Origin: UKL13-3 sp044353855
GTDB taxonomy: Bacteria > Bacteroidota > Bacteroidia > UKL13-3
Direction of reading: 5' to 3'
NCBI GenBank assembly: GCA_044353855.1
Contig: JBILBF010000001.1
Location: forward strand, 558,001-622,000
Length of the DNA stretch: 64,000 bases
This document shows, in pieces, positions 16,219-26,086 of this stretch. The notes beneath the pieces were generated by a model, which saw nothing but the letters and a program-made list of their open reading frames with translations, was not told where the DNA came from and made no database searches. How positions within the stretch are numbered: position 1 is the first letter of the stretch; each line of letters starts with the position of its first letter. Both the position numbers and the translations under genes were made by a program.

Positions 16219-18564
16219 ATGAAATATTTATTGGCATTTTTCATTGTTTTAATCGCTATTTCAAAAAGCATATCACAAATGGTATCGCTTGTATCGCCTC
16301 TTCAATTTCAACATCAACAAACAGTTATTGTTAAAGCAGATTATTTCCCCTTTGGCGTAACTAATTTGAGGATGATTTTGCCAATGGGGCTCTCACTTGT
16401 TTCGGAAACAGAAGAAGAATATGTAGTAAGTGGACAACCTACTAGGCCTTTCGATAATATTAGGTTTGAATCAATTGAAGAAACCAAAGACATACCTTGT
16501 AAAGCATCTCAAAAGGTATCCATAACAGCAATTATAGATTTGGCAAAAGCAACCAAAAAAGTAAGCATTAAAGGAAGTTTTAATAGTTGGCAAGTTGATT
16601 CGGTTTTACTCAAACCGATTGGAAAATTACCCGCTAAAAATTGGTTGTTAACAGGTATTTCAGCTAATGAAGGGTATATACAATACAAACTTATTGTTGA
16701 CTCAAAAGAAATAAATCCTATAAATACAACCATAGTAAGTAATGGAGCTGGAGGAACAAATGCGATTTTAATAGTGGGTAATCCTGATGCTTTACCCCCA
16801 TTTGCTTATACTCAAAGTTTTGATGAAAAAGCTATCAATATTAAGTCAACCAATGCTAGTCATTATATTGCATATTGGAACAATGAATTATTAGCCAAAA
16901 ACAGCATTCCTCTTTCTGGAAATATTTTTATTCAATTACCCGAACAGGCTAAATCCTTTCAAGGCAGGTCATTTATAAGAGTATACGTAAGCAACAAAGA
17001 TAAAGCAGGAAACGATATACTCATCCCACTTCAAAATGGAAAAGTTGTCGCTACTTCTTCATCTATCAATCGGAACGATTTACATAACCAGATTATGTAT
17101 TTTATGATGGTAGATCGATTTGCAAATGGAGATCAAACTAATGATCCAGAACCTCTTTTGGGGGTATTGCCCAAAGCTCAATATTTAGGAGGTGATTTAG
17201 CAGGTATCCAACAAAAAATCGCAACTGGTTTTTTTAATCAATTGGGTACAAATACAATTTGGCTTTCGCCTATTTCGCAAAACCCAAAAGGTGCATGGGG
17301 TTTATGGAACAATCAAGTCTCCACAAAATTTTCGGCCTATCATGGCTACTGGCCTACTTCTTATTCTTTAGTTGATTTCCGTTTTGGAAGCAATAAATTG
17401 TTTTCAACTGTAATTTCAACAGCACATCAACAAAACACCAATATTATTTTAGATTTTGTTGCTCACCATGTGCACACTGATCATCCATTATATCAAAAAC
17501 ATCCAGACTGGGTTACACCATTATATTTACCTGATGGTACCATGAATACTGAACGATGGGATGATTACCGATTGACAACTTGGTTTGATACATTTTTACC
17601 GACTCTTAATTTTGACAAAAAAGAAGTACGAGAAGTTGTTGCAGACTCCGTATTATTTTGGGTAAAAAACTTTGAGATTGATGGGTTTAGACATGATGCA
17701 AGCAAACATGTTCCATCTGTTTTTTGGAGATTACTCACCCAAAAAATTAAAGTAGAAAGAAGAGATAAGCCCAATAGTACTTTTTTTCAAATAGGCGAAA
17801 CATATGGAAGTGCCGAATTAATCAACTCTTATGTTAATACAGGTCAAATGGATGCCCAGTTTGATTTTAATGTATATGATGCAAGCGTAAGCGCTTTTAT
17901 TCACAATGGAAATGATAGCACACAAGCCTTACAATGGGAAAATTTGGAAAGAACGCTTACCGAAAGTTTTGCTTACTACGGTAGCCATCATTTAATGGGA
18001 AACATTTCGGGTAATCAAGACAGACCAAGATTCGCTTCATTAGCCGATGGAAGTTTAAATGCCAACGAAGACACTAAGCTTGCTGGATGGACACGTGATA
18101 TTCAAAATGCAAATGAAAAAGGATTTCTACGGATGGCACAACTAATGGCATTCAATATGACGTTGCCAGGAGTGCCAGTCATCTATTATGGTGATGAGTA
18201 TGCAATGCCAGGAGGTAATGACCCAGACAATAGAAGAATGATGCAATTTACGGGCTACAACGCCAATCAGCTTGAACTTATTAATAAAGTCAAAACACTT
18301 ACAGCTTTGCGTAAGAATAATATGGCATTGCTATACGGAGAGTATCAACATATTGAAACCGAAAAACAGTTTTTTGCTTTTCAACGATCCTATTTTAATC
18401 AAAAAGTAATTACCGTTTTTTCTAAAAAGGTAGGCAGGGTAACATTGCCAAAACAAGAAGGTGTTACATATAAATCTGTGTTCGGCCAACGTTATACCAC
18501 ACTTGAAAATGAAATACAAGTTGATATGAAAGCGGATGATGTAGCGATTTTTATTACTGAATAA
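16219..18564 (+). CDS. Exported GH13 alpha-amylase-family enzyme with N-terminal glycogen-binding-like domain
   Basis: A periplasmic or surface alpha-glucan hydrolase, 781 aa. Residues 1-20 are a signal peptide ending SISQ. Residues about 95-190 resemble an AMPK/CBM48-type glycogen-binding domain (KKVSIKGSFNSWQVDSVLL). The GH13 barrel spans about 290-690: YFMMVDRFANGDQ, nucleophile Asp493 in GFRHDASKH, acid Glu527 in IGETYG, transition-state Asp601 in GNQDRPR. Two usually conserved residues differ: region I reads DFVAHH where most have D-x-V-x-N-H, and region IV reads NQD where most have NHD. The catalytic triad is intact, so it is probably active with unusual specificity. Co-transcribed with its neighbours. 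Confidence 0.88.
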   Translation: MKYLLAFFIVLIAISKSISQMVSLVSPLQFQHQQTVIVKADYFPFGVTNLRMILPMGLSLVSETEEEYVVSGQPTRPFDNIRFESIEETKDIPCKASQKVSITAIIDLAKATKKVSIKGSFNSWQVDSVLLKPIGKLPAKNWLLTGISANEGYIQYKLIVDSKEINPINTTIVSNGAGGTNAILIVGNPDALPPFAYTQSFDEKAINIKSTNASHYIAYWNNELLAKNSIPLSGNIFIQLPEQAKSFQGRSFIRVYVSNKDKAGNDILIPLQNGKVVATSSSINRNDLHNQIMYFMMVDRFANGDQTNDPEPLLGVLPKAQYLGGDLAGIQQKIATGFFNQLGTNTIWLSPISQNPKGAWGLWNNQVSTKFSAYHGYWPTSYSLVDFRFGSNKLFSTVISTAHQQNTNIILDFVAHHVHTDHPLYQKHPDWVTPLYLPDGTMNTERWDDYRLTTWFDTFLPTLNFDKKEVREVVADSVLFWVKNFEIDGFRHDASKHVPSVFWRLLTQKIKVERRDKPNSTFFQIGETYGSAELINSYVNTGQMDAQFDFNVYDASVSAFIHNGNDSTQALQWENLERTLTESFAYYGSHHLMGNISGNQDRPRFASLADGSLNANEDTKLAGWTRDIQNANEKGFLRMAQLMAFNMTLPGVPVIYYGDEYAMPGGNDPDNRRMMQFTGYNANQLELINKVKTLTALRKNNMALLYGEYQHIETEKQFFAFQRSYFNQKVITVFSKKVGRVTLPKQEGVTYKSVFGQRYTTLENEIQVDMKADDVAIFITE

Positions 18565-18577
18565 AAAACAACAAACA

Positions 18578-19945
18578 ATGATACGATACCTATTTTTATT
18601 TTCTGTGCTTTTGTTAGTGCAATTAGCTGTTGCACAACCTAAACAATTAGCACAACCCAATGATGTAATGTATGAAGTTAATGTAAGACAATATTCTGCA
18701 TCAGGAACTTTTGAAGAGGTTACTAAAAACATTTCGACAATCAAAAATTTAGGTGTAACAATGTTGTGGTTGATGCCACTTCATCCCATTGGTATAAAAA
18801 ATAGGAAAGGTACGATGGGAAGTTATTACAGTGTAAAAGACTACAGGGGAATTGACGAAAGCTATGGAACTGCAATGGAGTTTAGAGAGTTGGTAACTGA
18901 GGCGCATTTGCAAGGCATGAAAGTGATTGTTGATTGGGTTGCAAACCACACGGCATGGGATCATGAGTGGGTAACTAAACACCCTAATTGGTATGCGCAA
19001 GATAGTTTAGGGAAAATTATTACACAATATGATTGGAGTGATGTAGCAAAACTAAATTACAAAAATAAAGAGTTGCGAAAAGCGATGATAGCCGACATGA
19101 AATATTGGGTAACTGAATACGGTATTGATGGTTTTAGATGTGATGTGGCGTTTTTGGTTCCACAAGATTTTTGGGAGCAAGCCCGTAAAGAATTAGAAGC
19201 CATCAAGCCAACGTATATGTTAGCGGAAATGGAATGGAATGCTGATATTACTACAACACCAAATTTGTATTTTAATAAAGCCTTCAATACTTCATATGGG
19301 TGGAATTTTATGGGAGTAACCCAAGATATGGCCAAAGGTAAAAAAACACTCAATGATTTTAGAAAAGAAATGAATGCCAATTATGCAAAGTTTCCTGCAC
19401 ACATGAGCAAATTGTTTTTTATAACCAACCATGATGAAAACACTTGGAACGGAACAATAGCTGAAAAGTATGACGTCAATTGGCAACTGTATGCTACATT
19501 ATGCTATACCTTACCCCAAAGTATGCCATTGATGTATACGGGCGAAGAAGCTGGACTCAACAGGCGATTGGCATTTTTTGAGAAAGACCCAATTACAAGT
19601 AAAGAATGGTCCGATACTTCAAGGTATGAATGGTATAGAACGTTAATCCATTTGCGCCAATCAAACCCTGCTTTGGCCAATAATGGAATTGCCCAAATTG
19701 AAGAAATAGATATGAGCAATGGGGATACTGCTATAATGAATAACCTATATGCTTTTACGCGTAAAAGCGAACAAAATGAAGTGATAGTTATGACTAATTT
19801 TAGTGAAAAAGATATCAATTTTAACTCAGGTGAATTCGATATAGAAACCAATTTTAAAAAACTATTTGACACCAATCAGCTAGTGAAAATTGCAGCTAAA
19901 AGTTGGGTGTTAAAAGCACACAGTAATATCATTCTTTATAAATAA
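18578..19945 (+). CDS. Exported GH13 alpha-amylase-family enzyme, compact form
   Basis: A 455-aa amylase-family protein, essentially only the catalytic barrel plus a short C-terminal beta domain. The signal peptide is residues 1-19 (MIRYLFLFSVLLLVQLAVA). Canonical GH13 regions are all present: DWVANHT (Asp119), GFRCDVAF with nucleophile Asp189, LAEMEWN with acid Glu217, TNHDENTW with Asp286. It probably acts in the periplasm on maltodextrins delivered by SusC. Its stop codon shares one base with the ATG of the transporter gene, indicating coupled translation. Confidence 0.9.
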   Translation: MIRYLFLFSVLLLVQLAVAQPKQLAQPNDVMYEVNVRQYSASGTFEEVTKNISTIKNLGVTMLWLMPLHPIGIKNRKGTMGSYYSVKDYRGIDESYGTAMEFRELVTEAHLQGMKVIVDWVANHTAWDHEWVTKHPNWYAQDSLGKIITQYDWSDVAKLNYKNKELRKAMIADMKYWVTEYGIDGFRCDVAFLVPQDFWEQARKELEAIKPTYMLAEMEWNADITTTPNLYFNKAFNTSYGWNFMGVTQDMAKGKKTLNDFRKEMNANYAKFPAHMSKLFFITNHDENTWNGTIAEKYDVNWQLYATLCYTLPQSMPLMYTGEEAGLNRRLAFFEKDPITSKEWSDTSRYEWYRTLIHLRQSNPALANNGIAQIEEIDMSNGDTAIMNNLYAFTRKSEQNEVIVMTNFSEKDINFNSGEFDIETNFKKLFDTNQLVKIAAKSWVLKAHSNIILYK

Positions 19946-21297
19946 TGGCTATGAGTTTAAAACAAAAACCACGCTTAAGCATAACACAACTATTTACCAT
20001 GAGCTTTGGCTTTATGGGCATACAGTTTGGTTTTGCGTTACAAAATGGCAACGCATCTTCTATTTTGCAAAATTATGGTGCACATGTTGAACAACTTAGT
20101 TGGTTTTGGCTTGTTGCTCCGCTTACAGGAATGATTGTACAGCCCATAATTGGTTACTACAGTGATCGAACGTGGAATAAACTAGGTAGACGGAAACCCT
20201 ATTTTTTAATAGGTACTCTTTTGTGCTGTATTGCTCTCATTTTACTTCCAAATTCTGCAGGTTTTTTCCAAGCAAAATCAGCATTGCTTATAGGAGCGGG
20301 TATGTTAATGATGATGGATGCAAGTATCAATGTTGCCATGGAGCCTTTTCGCGCATTGGTAGCCGATAATTTGCCCGATAACCAGCGTACATTAGGGTTT
20401 AGCATTCAAACATTTTTAATCGGTATTGGCGCTGTATGTGGCTCATGGTTACCATATATGTTGGATAATTATTTTCACGTTTCATCTTCTGCTCCTGCAG
20501 GCCAAGTTGCCAATAATGTGATTTACTCTTTTTATATTGGGGCATTTATTTTTATTGTAACAATTCTAATAACTGTTATTTTTTCCAAAGAATATGCACC
20601 TGCTGAATATGAGGCATACCACGGAAAACCAGATGATTCAAAAGCAAGTATTACACAGGTATTTATTGACTTTAAAAACATGCCAAGTACCATGCGCCAA
20701 TTGGGATTGGTTCAGTTTTTTAGTTGGTTTGCTTTGTTTAGCATGTGGGTTTTTACAACTCCAGCAATTGCACACCATGTTTTTAAACTATCAATTGATG
20801 ATACCAGCAGCGATGCTTTTAGAGATGCAGGTAGTTGGACTGGAATTATTTTTGGTGTATACAATGGTGTGAGTGCCATTTATGCACTATTGCTTCCTAG
20901 CATTGCCCGCAAAATTGGCCGAAAAAACACACATTCCCTTTCACTGCTTGCTGGTGGTATTGGTTTAATATCCATGTATTTTGCTAATGATAAATCAGAT
21001 TTAGTTGTTTCAATGATAGGAGTAGGTCTTGCTTGGGCTTCAATTTTATCAATGCCTTATGCCATATTAGCGGGCAGTATTCCTGCCGGTAAAATGGGTG
21101 TTTACATGGGTATTTTTAATTTTTTTATCACCATTCCGCAAATTGTAAACGGAGTAGTGGGTGGGCCAATTGTAAAAAATATTTATGGAAACAATGCAAT
21201 ATATGCAATTGTATTGGCAGGTATTTTTATGATTTGCGGAGCTCTTTCTATGGTATATGTTCAAGATAGCACAGACATAAAACTTGGTAAAACTTAA
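19945..21297 (+). CDS. MFS sugar transporter (probable maltose/maltodextrin carrier)
   Basis: An inner-membrane major facilitator of 450 aa with about 12 hydrophobic segments. It resembles the bacterial SLC45/GPH-like sugar carriers: SFGFMGIQFGFALQNGNASS in helix 1, a conserved IGYYSDRTWNKLGRRKPYFL loop between helices 2 and 3, and GRKNTHSLSLLAGGIGLI at the start of the second half. It is the last gene of the kinase-pgmB-GH65-GH13-GH13 operon, so import of maltose or short maltodextrins for cytoplasmic phosphorolysis is the natural inference. The alternative ATG two codons downstream would change little. Confidence 0.88.
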   Translation: MAMSLKQKPRLSITQLFTMSFGFMGIQFGFALQNGNASSILQNYGAHVEQLSWFWLVAPLTGMIVQPIIGYYSDRTWNKLGRRKPYFLIGTLLCCIALILLPNSAGFFQAKSALLIGAGMLMMMDASINVAMEPFRALVADNLPDNQRTLGFSIQTFLIGIGAVCGSWLPYMLDNYFHVSSSAPAGQVANNVIYSFYIGAFIFIVTILITVIFSKEYAPAEYEAYHGKPDDSKASITQVFIDFKNMPSTMRQLGLVQFFSWFALFSMWVFTTPAIAHHVFKLSIDDTSSDAFRDAGSWTGIIFGVYNGVSAIYALLLPSIARKIGRKNTHSLSLLAGGIGLISMYFANDKSDLVVSMIGVGLAWASILSMPYAILAGSIPAGKMGVYMGIFNFFITIPQIVNGVVGGPIVKNIYGNNAIYAIVLAGIFMICGALSMVYVQDSTDIKLGKT

Positions 21298-21325
21298 GTG
21301 AATATAACAAGCAACAAATATGTTA

Positions 21326-21922
21326 TTAGTTGTTTGAAAGGTTAAGTTTAGCAGCTGCAACTTTAGCCATATCCAAATGTATATACAACGCCTTTAATGT
21401 AAGCAAGGCCCAATCTTTAATTTCTATATCAACACTTATGGCAATGTATTTTTCAAAAGTGACAATAGCGCTTTTGTGTGATGTTTGAATCATGGATACA
21501 TAATTGTTATCAAATGTAGTTCCTGAAGATCTTGTTAGTTTAATTAACGCTTCTTGCCCTCTTGGGGTTATTGTCATAGGTATTGCGATAAGATTTTTAA
21601 TGGCTAGTTTTTTTAATTCATTAAAAGCCTTTTGGTGAAAATCCTGCATTGTTTTTGAAAGAAGAAGTACATTTTTATTGTTGGTAGTTGCTATTGCTAA
21701 TTTTGCTAATTCAATCTCTTGCAGTTGAGTTTCGGCTGCAGTTACCATAAATTTTGCATCTTCCTCTTTTTGTGAAACATCATAGTTTGGCTCTAATTGA
21801 TCTTCGGCAGTTTCTTTAGTGACTGTAGGCTGGGTCTTGTTATGGCATGCTCCAAATGTAAATATGAACAGTGCAAGCCATACTGCTATTGCATTCATTT
21901 TAAGTATCGTTAACATGTTCAT
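21326..21922 (-). CDS. DUF4142 lipoprotein
   Basis: A small envelope protein of unknown function with a DUF4142-type four-helix region. The frame is open from 21955, but the ATG at 21922 gives MNMLTILKMNAIAVWLALFI followed by a lipobox-like FGAC, a plausible lipoprotein signal. The mature part contains the family hallmarks DAKFMVTAAETQLQEIELAK, LSKTMQDFHQKAFNEL and MIQTSHKSAIVTFEKYI. It converges on the MFS gene with only 28 bp between. Its presence next to the two-component genes has no obvious functional link to sugar use. Confidence 0.78.
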   Translation of the reverse strand: MNMLTILKMNAIAVWLALFIFTFGACHNKTQPTVTKETAEDQLEPNYDVSQKEEDAKFMVTAAETQLQEIELAKLAIATTNNKNVLLLSKTMQDFHQKAFNELKKLAIKNLIAIPMTITPRGQEALIKLTRSSGTTFDNNYVSMIQTSHKSAIVTFEKYIAISVDIEIKDWALLTLKALYIHLDMAKVAAAKLNLSNN

Positions 21923-21955
21923 TTTATTTGGTTCGTATTTTTTAGTAATGAGCAC

Positions 21956-22187
21956 AAATATTTACAATCATTTGCCGTTGACTTTATATAATTTTTAATT
22001 AACGTTATATAATTATATGTCTAATTCTTCAATAGAATGCGTTGAAAAAATCAAATGTGTTTTACAAATAGTTGGTATAATTTTCCTTAATAGGAGTGAA
22101 CAAACATCATTAAAATATTTGCATTACTTTTTATACGTAATTAAAAATGTGTTATACAATTTAATGAAACATAAAGAGGCTATCTTT
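21956..22187. other. 232-bp A/T-rich intergenic region
   Basis: Between the upstream side of the DUF4142 gene and the 3' end of the kinase gene. No convincing gene, terminator or promoter was found. Confidence 0.4.
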
Positions 22188-24440
22188 TTATGCTGGTAAA
22201 TAAATGTAAAAAGTAGAGCCTATGTTTTCGTTACTTTCTACAGTAATTATTCCATTATGATTTTCTACTATTTTTTTACAAATAGCTAACCCAATACCTG
22301 TTCCTTGATAATATGATTTATCATGCAGCCTTTGAAAGAGTTTAAATACTCTTTGTGCATGTGCTTGGTTAAATCCAATGCCATTATCACTTACACTTAT
22401 TTTATGAAATAGGGTAGCATCAATGTGTTCTAGTTCAGCATGATCATTCTTAGCTACTTTGGTACAATCAATTTGGATAACTGGTTTTACAGTAGTTTTG
22501 GCATATTTAATAGCGTTAGCAATTAAATTATTAAACAATTGTTGAAGTTGAAATTCAACACCATTTACTGTAGGTAAATTAGTACAGGTTATCGTTACTT
22601 CTTTCACTTTAATTTGCTCTGCCAATTCTTCTTTTACAAATAATATTACAGCATTTAAGTCTACTACATCTATTTGTTTGTTGTTGTATTTGGCATTCGA
22701 AAAAACAAGCAAATCCGTAATAAGCTTTTGCATGCGTTGAGCCGCATTTTGAATCCGTTCAAAATATTTTATTCCTTCTTCGCTTAAGTGCTTTGCATCT
22801 GATGATTCTAATCTAGAAATAAACACTTGTATTTTTCGCAAGGGCTCTTGCAAATCATGGCTGGCTAAGTGGTTAAAAGAAATGAGTTCAGCATTGTTTT
22901 TTTCGAGTTCTGTGTTTTTATGTTCTAGTACTTTGTTGATGCTTTCAATTTTTAATGCATCTTGTTTAAGCTGTGTTATATTACTGAAGGTTACGGTTAC
23001 GCCATCCCCCATTTTTTCCATGTAGTTGTAAAACCACATTCGAGGCTTTTCAGGCAAATCATAGTATATTTCATATTCCATTTTTACGCCTGTATTAATT
23101 ATATCAACAAGCTTATCAAAATAATCTGTATCCATCACTCCCAACTCCAAGCTTAGTAACCGTTTACCAATTAATTCACTTGGTTTTACGGCACTATGCA
23201 AAGCCGAGGCTTCATTAGCAAACGTTATAATAAAATCAATGATATGTTGATGTTCATCTCTAATAGCCTCATACACCCAAATCCCATTAGGAGAAGTATT
23301 GATAAGGGTATTTAAAAATGTATCAGTACTGTATTGTCGTTCTATAGATTTTGCTAATTCTTTATTGGTACGTATTTGCTTATTTTCTGCATTTTTTCGG
23401 ATGGTTATATTCTGTAATGTTCCTATAACAGTAGCTCCCGAATTGGATTCAAACAATAAACTAAAACCTTTAATTTGTTTTATTTCACCAGAGTCTAGTT
23501 TTATTCGATACTCACTTGTACGAACAGTTTTGCTTGAATTGCTATAATTAAAAAAAGCTGATGCAAGTTGAACATCATCGGGATGAATAAACTTCAACAA
23601 ATCACTTTTTACTAACTCAAAATCATTGCGCTCAATATCAAAAATTCTAAACAATTGGTTTGAAAAGTTAATTTTTCCTGTTTTTAAATTCCACGAGTAG
23701 GTGCCTTGATTAGATGCAAGTTCTCCATGATTGAAGGTTGCATTTTGCAAGCGTAGTTGATCAATTAATGTTTTCTGATTTAGATAATCTCCTCTTACTT
23801 TGACATATGATAAAGTGGCAACAGAGATTGAAAATAATAGTAAAAATAGCGTTGCAATTGGGGCTACCCACAAGTTCCAGTCTAATTTAATCATTCGTTC
23901 ACGTAATAATATACGCTCAGCACGTTGTATCTTATTTACAATTAAACGAATTCTATCCATCAAAACTTTCCCCCTTTTTAATTCAGCTCTCATTTCAATA
24001 TACTTTTCATTACTCATTTTAAAGGTTAACGAGTCCATTTGTAAATCCGCCAAAACGGCTGCCATACTATTAAGCCTATAGATAGTAAGCGAATACAAAA
24101 CTTGCAATGTTTGTGTTTGCACAGGATTATCTTGAAGCAAATATTTTAACTGACTTAATGATTGGGTAATTAAAAAATAGGAATTTGTATAGGGCTCTAA
24201 ATAAAGGGTGTCGTGTGTTAGTAAAAAACCCCTTTGACCCGCTTCCGCATCCTTAATATGAGAAAACAATTTTTCGAGTTCAGTATTTATTTTGTGGGTA
24301 TGTACAACAAGCTCTGTGGAGTTATCTAATGCTTTGATTTGTTTGTAAGAAATACCTGTAAATAAGATAAGCAGTGTTATGGCAATAAAATATACAATAC
24401 GATAAATAAAGAATTGTTTTTTTCTTATAATCTGTTTCAT
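22188..24440 (-). CDS. Membrane sensor histidine kinase (CHASE3, two PAS, HisKA, HATPase)
   Basis: A 750-aa inner-membrane sensor kinase. TM1 is residues about 10-30 and TM2 about 188-210. Between them lies a CHASE3 domain with the usual DAEAGQRGFLLTHDTLYLEPY-like signature. Two PAS domains follow (about 240-355, containing YSWNLKTGKINFSNQLFRIF, and about 375-490). The HisKA box is LISFNHLASHDLQEPLRK with the phosphoacceptor His. The ATP-binding domain shows NNLIANAIKYA, VSDNGIGFN and GTGIGLAICKKIV. This phytochrome-like HisKA/HATPase type is often paired with a stand-alone receiver, which is exactly the neighbour 21 nt upstream. The signal is unknown. Confidence 0.93.
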   Translation of the reverse strand: MKQIIRKKQFFIYRIVYFIAITLLILFTGISYKQIKALDNSTELVVHTHKINTELEKLFSHIKDAEAGQRGFLLTHDTLYLEPYTNSYFLITQSLSQLKYLLQDNPVQTQTLQVLYSLTIYRLNSMAAVLADLQMDSLTFKMSNEKYIEMRAELKRGKVLMDRIRLIVNKIQRAERILLRERMIKLDWNLWVAPIATLFLLLFSISVATLSYVKVRGDYLNQKTLIDQLRLQNATFNHGELASNQGTYSWNLKTGKINFSNQLFRIFDIERNDFELVKSDLLKFIHPDDVQLASAFFNYSNSSKTVRTSEYRIKLDSGEIKQIKGFSLLFESNSGATVIGTLQNITIRKNAENKQIRTNKELAKSIERQYSTDTFLNTLINTSPNGIWVYEAIRDEHQHIIDFIITFANEASALHSAVKPSELIGKRLLSLELGVMDTDYFDKLVDIINTGVKMEYEIYYDLPEKPRMWFYNYMEKMGDGVTVTFSNITQLKQDALKIESINKVLEHKNTELEKNNAELISFNHLASHDLQEPLRKIQVFISRLESSDAKHLSEEGIKYFERIQNAAQRMQKLITDLLVFSNAKYNNKQIDVVDLNAVILFVKEELAEQIKVKEVTITCTNLPTVNGVEFQLQQLFNNLIANAIKYAKTTVKPVIQIDCTKVAKNDHAELEHIDATLFHKISVSDNGIGFNQAHAQRVFKLFQRLHDKSYYQGTGIGLAICKKIVENHNGIITVESNENIGSTFYIYLPA

Positions 24441-24461
24441 CGTATAGGTTGAATAGGAATT

Positions 24462-24938
24462 TTATATATTGAGCAAGAAGTTTTCTTTGTTAAGCCCCGA
24501 TGTATGGTATTGCCAATTAAGTGTAATTACTTCCTTCATAATACGCTTTAGATCATTGAAATTATTAGGCTTTCGTATGTAAATATTTGCACCTTTTACA
24601 AAGGTTTCTTCAATATCCTTTTCTGTTGATGAAGTAGAATAGATAGCAATAGCCAAGTGTTTTAACCTTACATTATTTCGAATTTCTTCCAAACATTCAA
24701 TTCCAGTTTTAAAAGGCATATTTATATCCAAAAAAAGTATATCAGGCAATATATTTTGTTCGTTTAATAAATAGTTCATCGTTTGAACTCCATCAGTAAG
24801 CAGGTGTAACTTTGTTTTTACTCTTACCTCAGCAATAGCATCTGCAAACAATACACGATCATCTTCGTCATCATCAGCTAATAGTATATTTAAATATTCA
24901 CTAATGTTTGTTAAAGATTTGAATGTAATGATAGGCAT
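24462..24938 (-). CDS. Single-domain response regulator (Rcp1-type receiver)
   Basis: A 158-aa stand-alone receiver with no output domain. It shows the acidic pocket ADDDEDD (residues 21-27), phosphoacceptor Asp71 in LFLDINMPFKTG, the switch Ser/Thr in IYSTSSTEKD and the conserved Lys in YIRKPNNF. It is the first gene of a two-gene unit with the CHASE3 kinase. With no DNA-binding domain it probably acts by protein contact or phosphorelay. Confidence 0.93.
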   Translation of the reverse strand: MPIITFKSLTNISEYLNILLADDDEDDRVLFADAIAEVRVKTKLHLLTDGVQTMNYLLNEQNILPDILFLDINMPFKTGIECLEEIRNNVRLKHLAIAIYSTSSTEKDIEETFVKGANIYIRKPNNFNDLKRIMKEVITLNWQYHTSGLNKENFLLNI

Positions 24939-25028
24939 TAAAGCTGAATTAATACAATATAATACTGATAACCAATCAATGCTTGCAAAAGCATACTTAT
25001 CTTAGTCAATAAATAAAAGAACCTTCTT

Positions 25029-25579
25029 TTATTTCATCATCTCTACATGTTTTCGCTTTTTGATTATACGCTGAAACATAGAAGGGGTAAGTCTGGTAGT
25101 TTTTTTAAACTGAGTTGATAAATGTGCCACGCTACTATAATCTAATGAATCGGCTATATGGCTTAAGGTTTCTTGGTCTTCAATTAACAGTTGTTTTACA
25201 CGTTCAATTTTTTGCATGATAAAAAATTTTCAATAGAGGTACAGGTAACCTCTGAAAACAAATTGGTCAAATAGCTATGGTTAAGTTTTTCGCTTAAATA
25301 AATAGAAAATTTTGTGCTCCGGGTTTTTTCCGAAAAAATTTGTTGGTGAATTAAGTCTTTAATTTGATTGACAACTTTGCTTTTTTGATTATCAACCATT
25401 TCAATTCCGTACTTTGCTAATTGAATATTCATATCATTAAATTGAACAGCCGTAATAGTTGTTTGAAGATCAACTTCACCAATATCATCCATAGAAAATG
25501 ACTGTCCCATTTTAAGAAGTTGCTCTTCGATAATTGCACGACAGGCTTGTGAGATATTGTATTTGATATAGTATTTCAT
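25029..25579 (-). pseudogene. AraC-family regulator interrupted by a frameshift in a homopolymer run
   Basis: The N-terminal half starts at the ATG at 25579 (MKYYIKYNISQACRAIIEEQ), the form usual for a Bacteroidota AraC-type regulator. It runs through KLNHSYLTNLFSEVTCTSIE and then shifts frame, ending NFLSCKKLNV. The C-terminal half continues in another frame as MQKIERVKQLLIEDQETLSH, with the second HTH AHLSTQFKKTTRLTPSMFQ. The run of six A's at 25221-25226 (plus strand) sits at the junction. One more base would restore IENFFIMQKIERVKQLL, which fits the family. It is therefore a broken gene, an assembly error or a slippery site. Confidence 0.82.
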
Positions 25580-25711
25580 CTGAAATATAGTTGCACGATA
25601 ACTCAAGGTTTGCATTTGATAGTCAAAGCTACCCGATTTTTTAAGCTTATAAGCTTATTCTTTTAACTGATTTTTAAGGCTATTCACTTTTATAAATGTT
25701 GTTAGTTTACC

Positions 25712-26086
25712 TTATTCATATGTAATGTTCGATGGCTTTGTAATTTTTGTTATAACTATTACCTGTTTCATAAATTCAGAAACGCCCGTATCGGCATATA
25801 CACCATAAGCATCTGCTATAATTCCTTTTGTTCCATCATGGGTTTGTATAGCATACAAAATAGAAGTATCACTTGGGTCAGATTCACCTTCAAAACGGTA
25901 AAAATTATCAATCTTTACTTGCTCTGGAGTATATTTTTTGGGCTCATCTATAATGGAGAGTTTACCTTCAACAACCATAAAATTAGCAGTAAATCCATTT
26001 CGAGCTAATGTTGTCATACACTGCGAAAGTGTTTTCATATTCGTTTTTTCTGCGTTTTCCATCATCATCTTTCTTATAGCAATCAT
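25712..26086 (-). CDS. Small conserved Bacteroidota protein (sometimes mislabelled phosphoribosylpyrophosphate synthetase)
   Basis: A protein of about 110-124 aa with no signal peptide. Several in-frame ATGs exist; the family normally begins near KTLSQCMTTLARNGF, so the true start may be 26038. The core VDNFYRFEGES-like segment (IDNFYRFEGESDPSDTSILY) followed by GTKGIIADAYGVYAD marks a small family found widely in Flavobacteriia and relatives. Databases have labelled it a PRPP synthetase, but it is far too short and lacks the synthetase's ATP/PRPP motifs. Function unknown. It is upstream of the broken AraC gene on the same strand. Confidence 0.65.
   Translation of the reverse strand: MIAIRKMMMENAEKTNMKTLSQCMTTLARNGFTANFMVVEGKLSIIDEPKKYTPEQVKIDNFYRFEGESDPSDTSILYAIQTHDGTKGIIADAYGVYADTGVSEFMKQVIVITKITKPSNITYE

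Noticed and set aside
25712..26086. Labelling the small protein a phosphoribosylpyrophosphate synthetase
   Set aside because: It is about a third of the required length and shows no PRPP or ATP motif; the label is a propagated database error.
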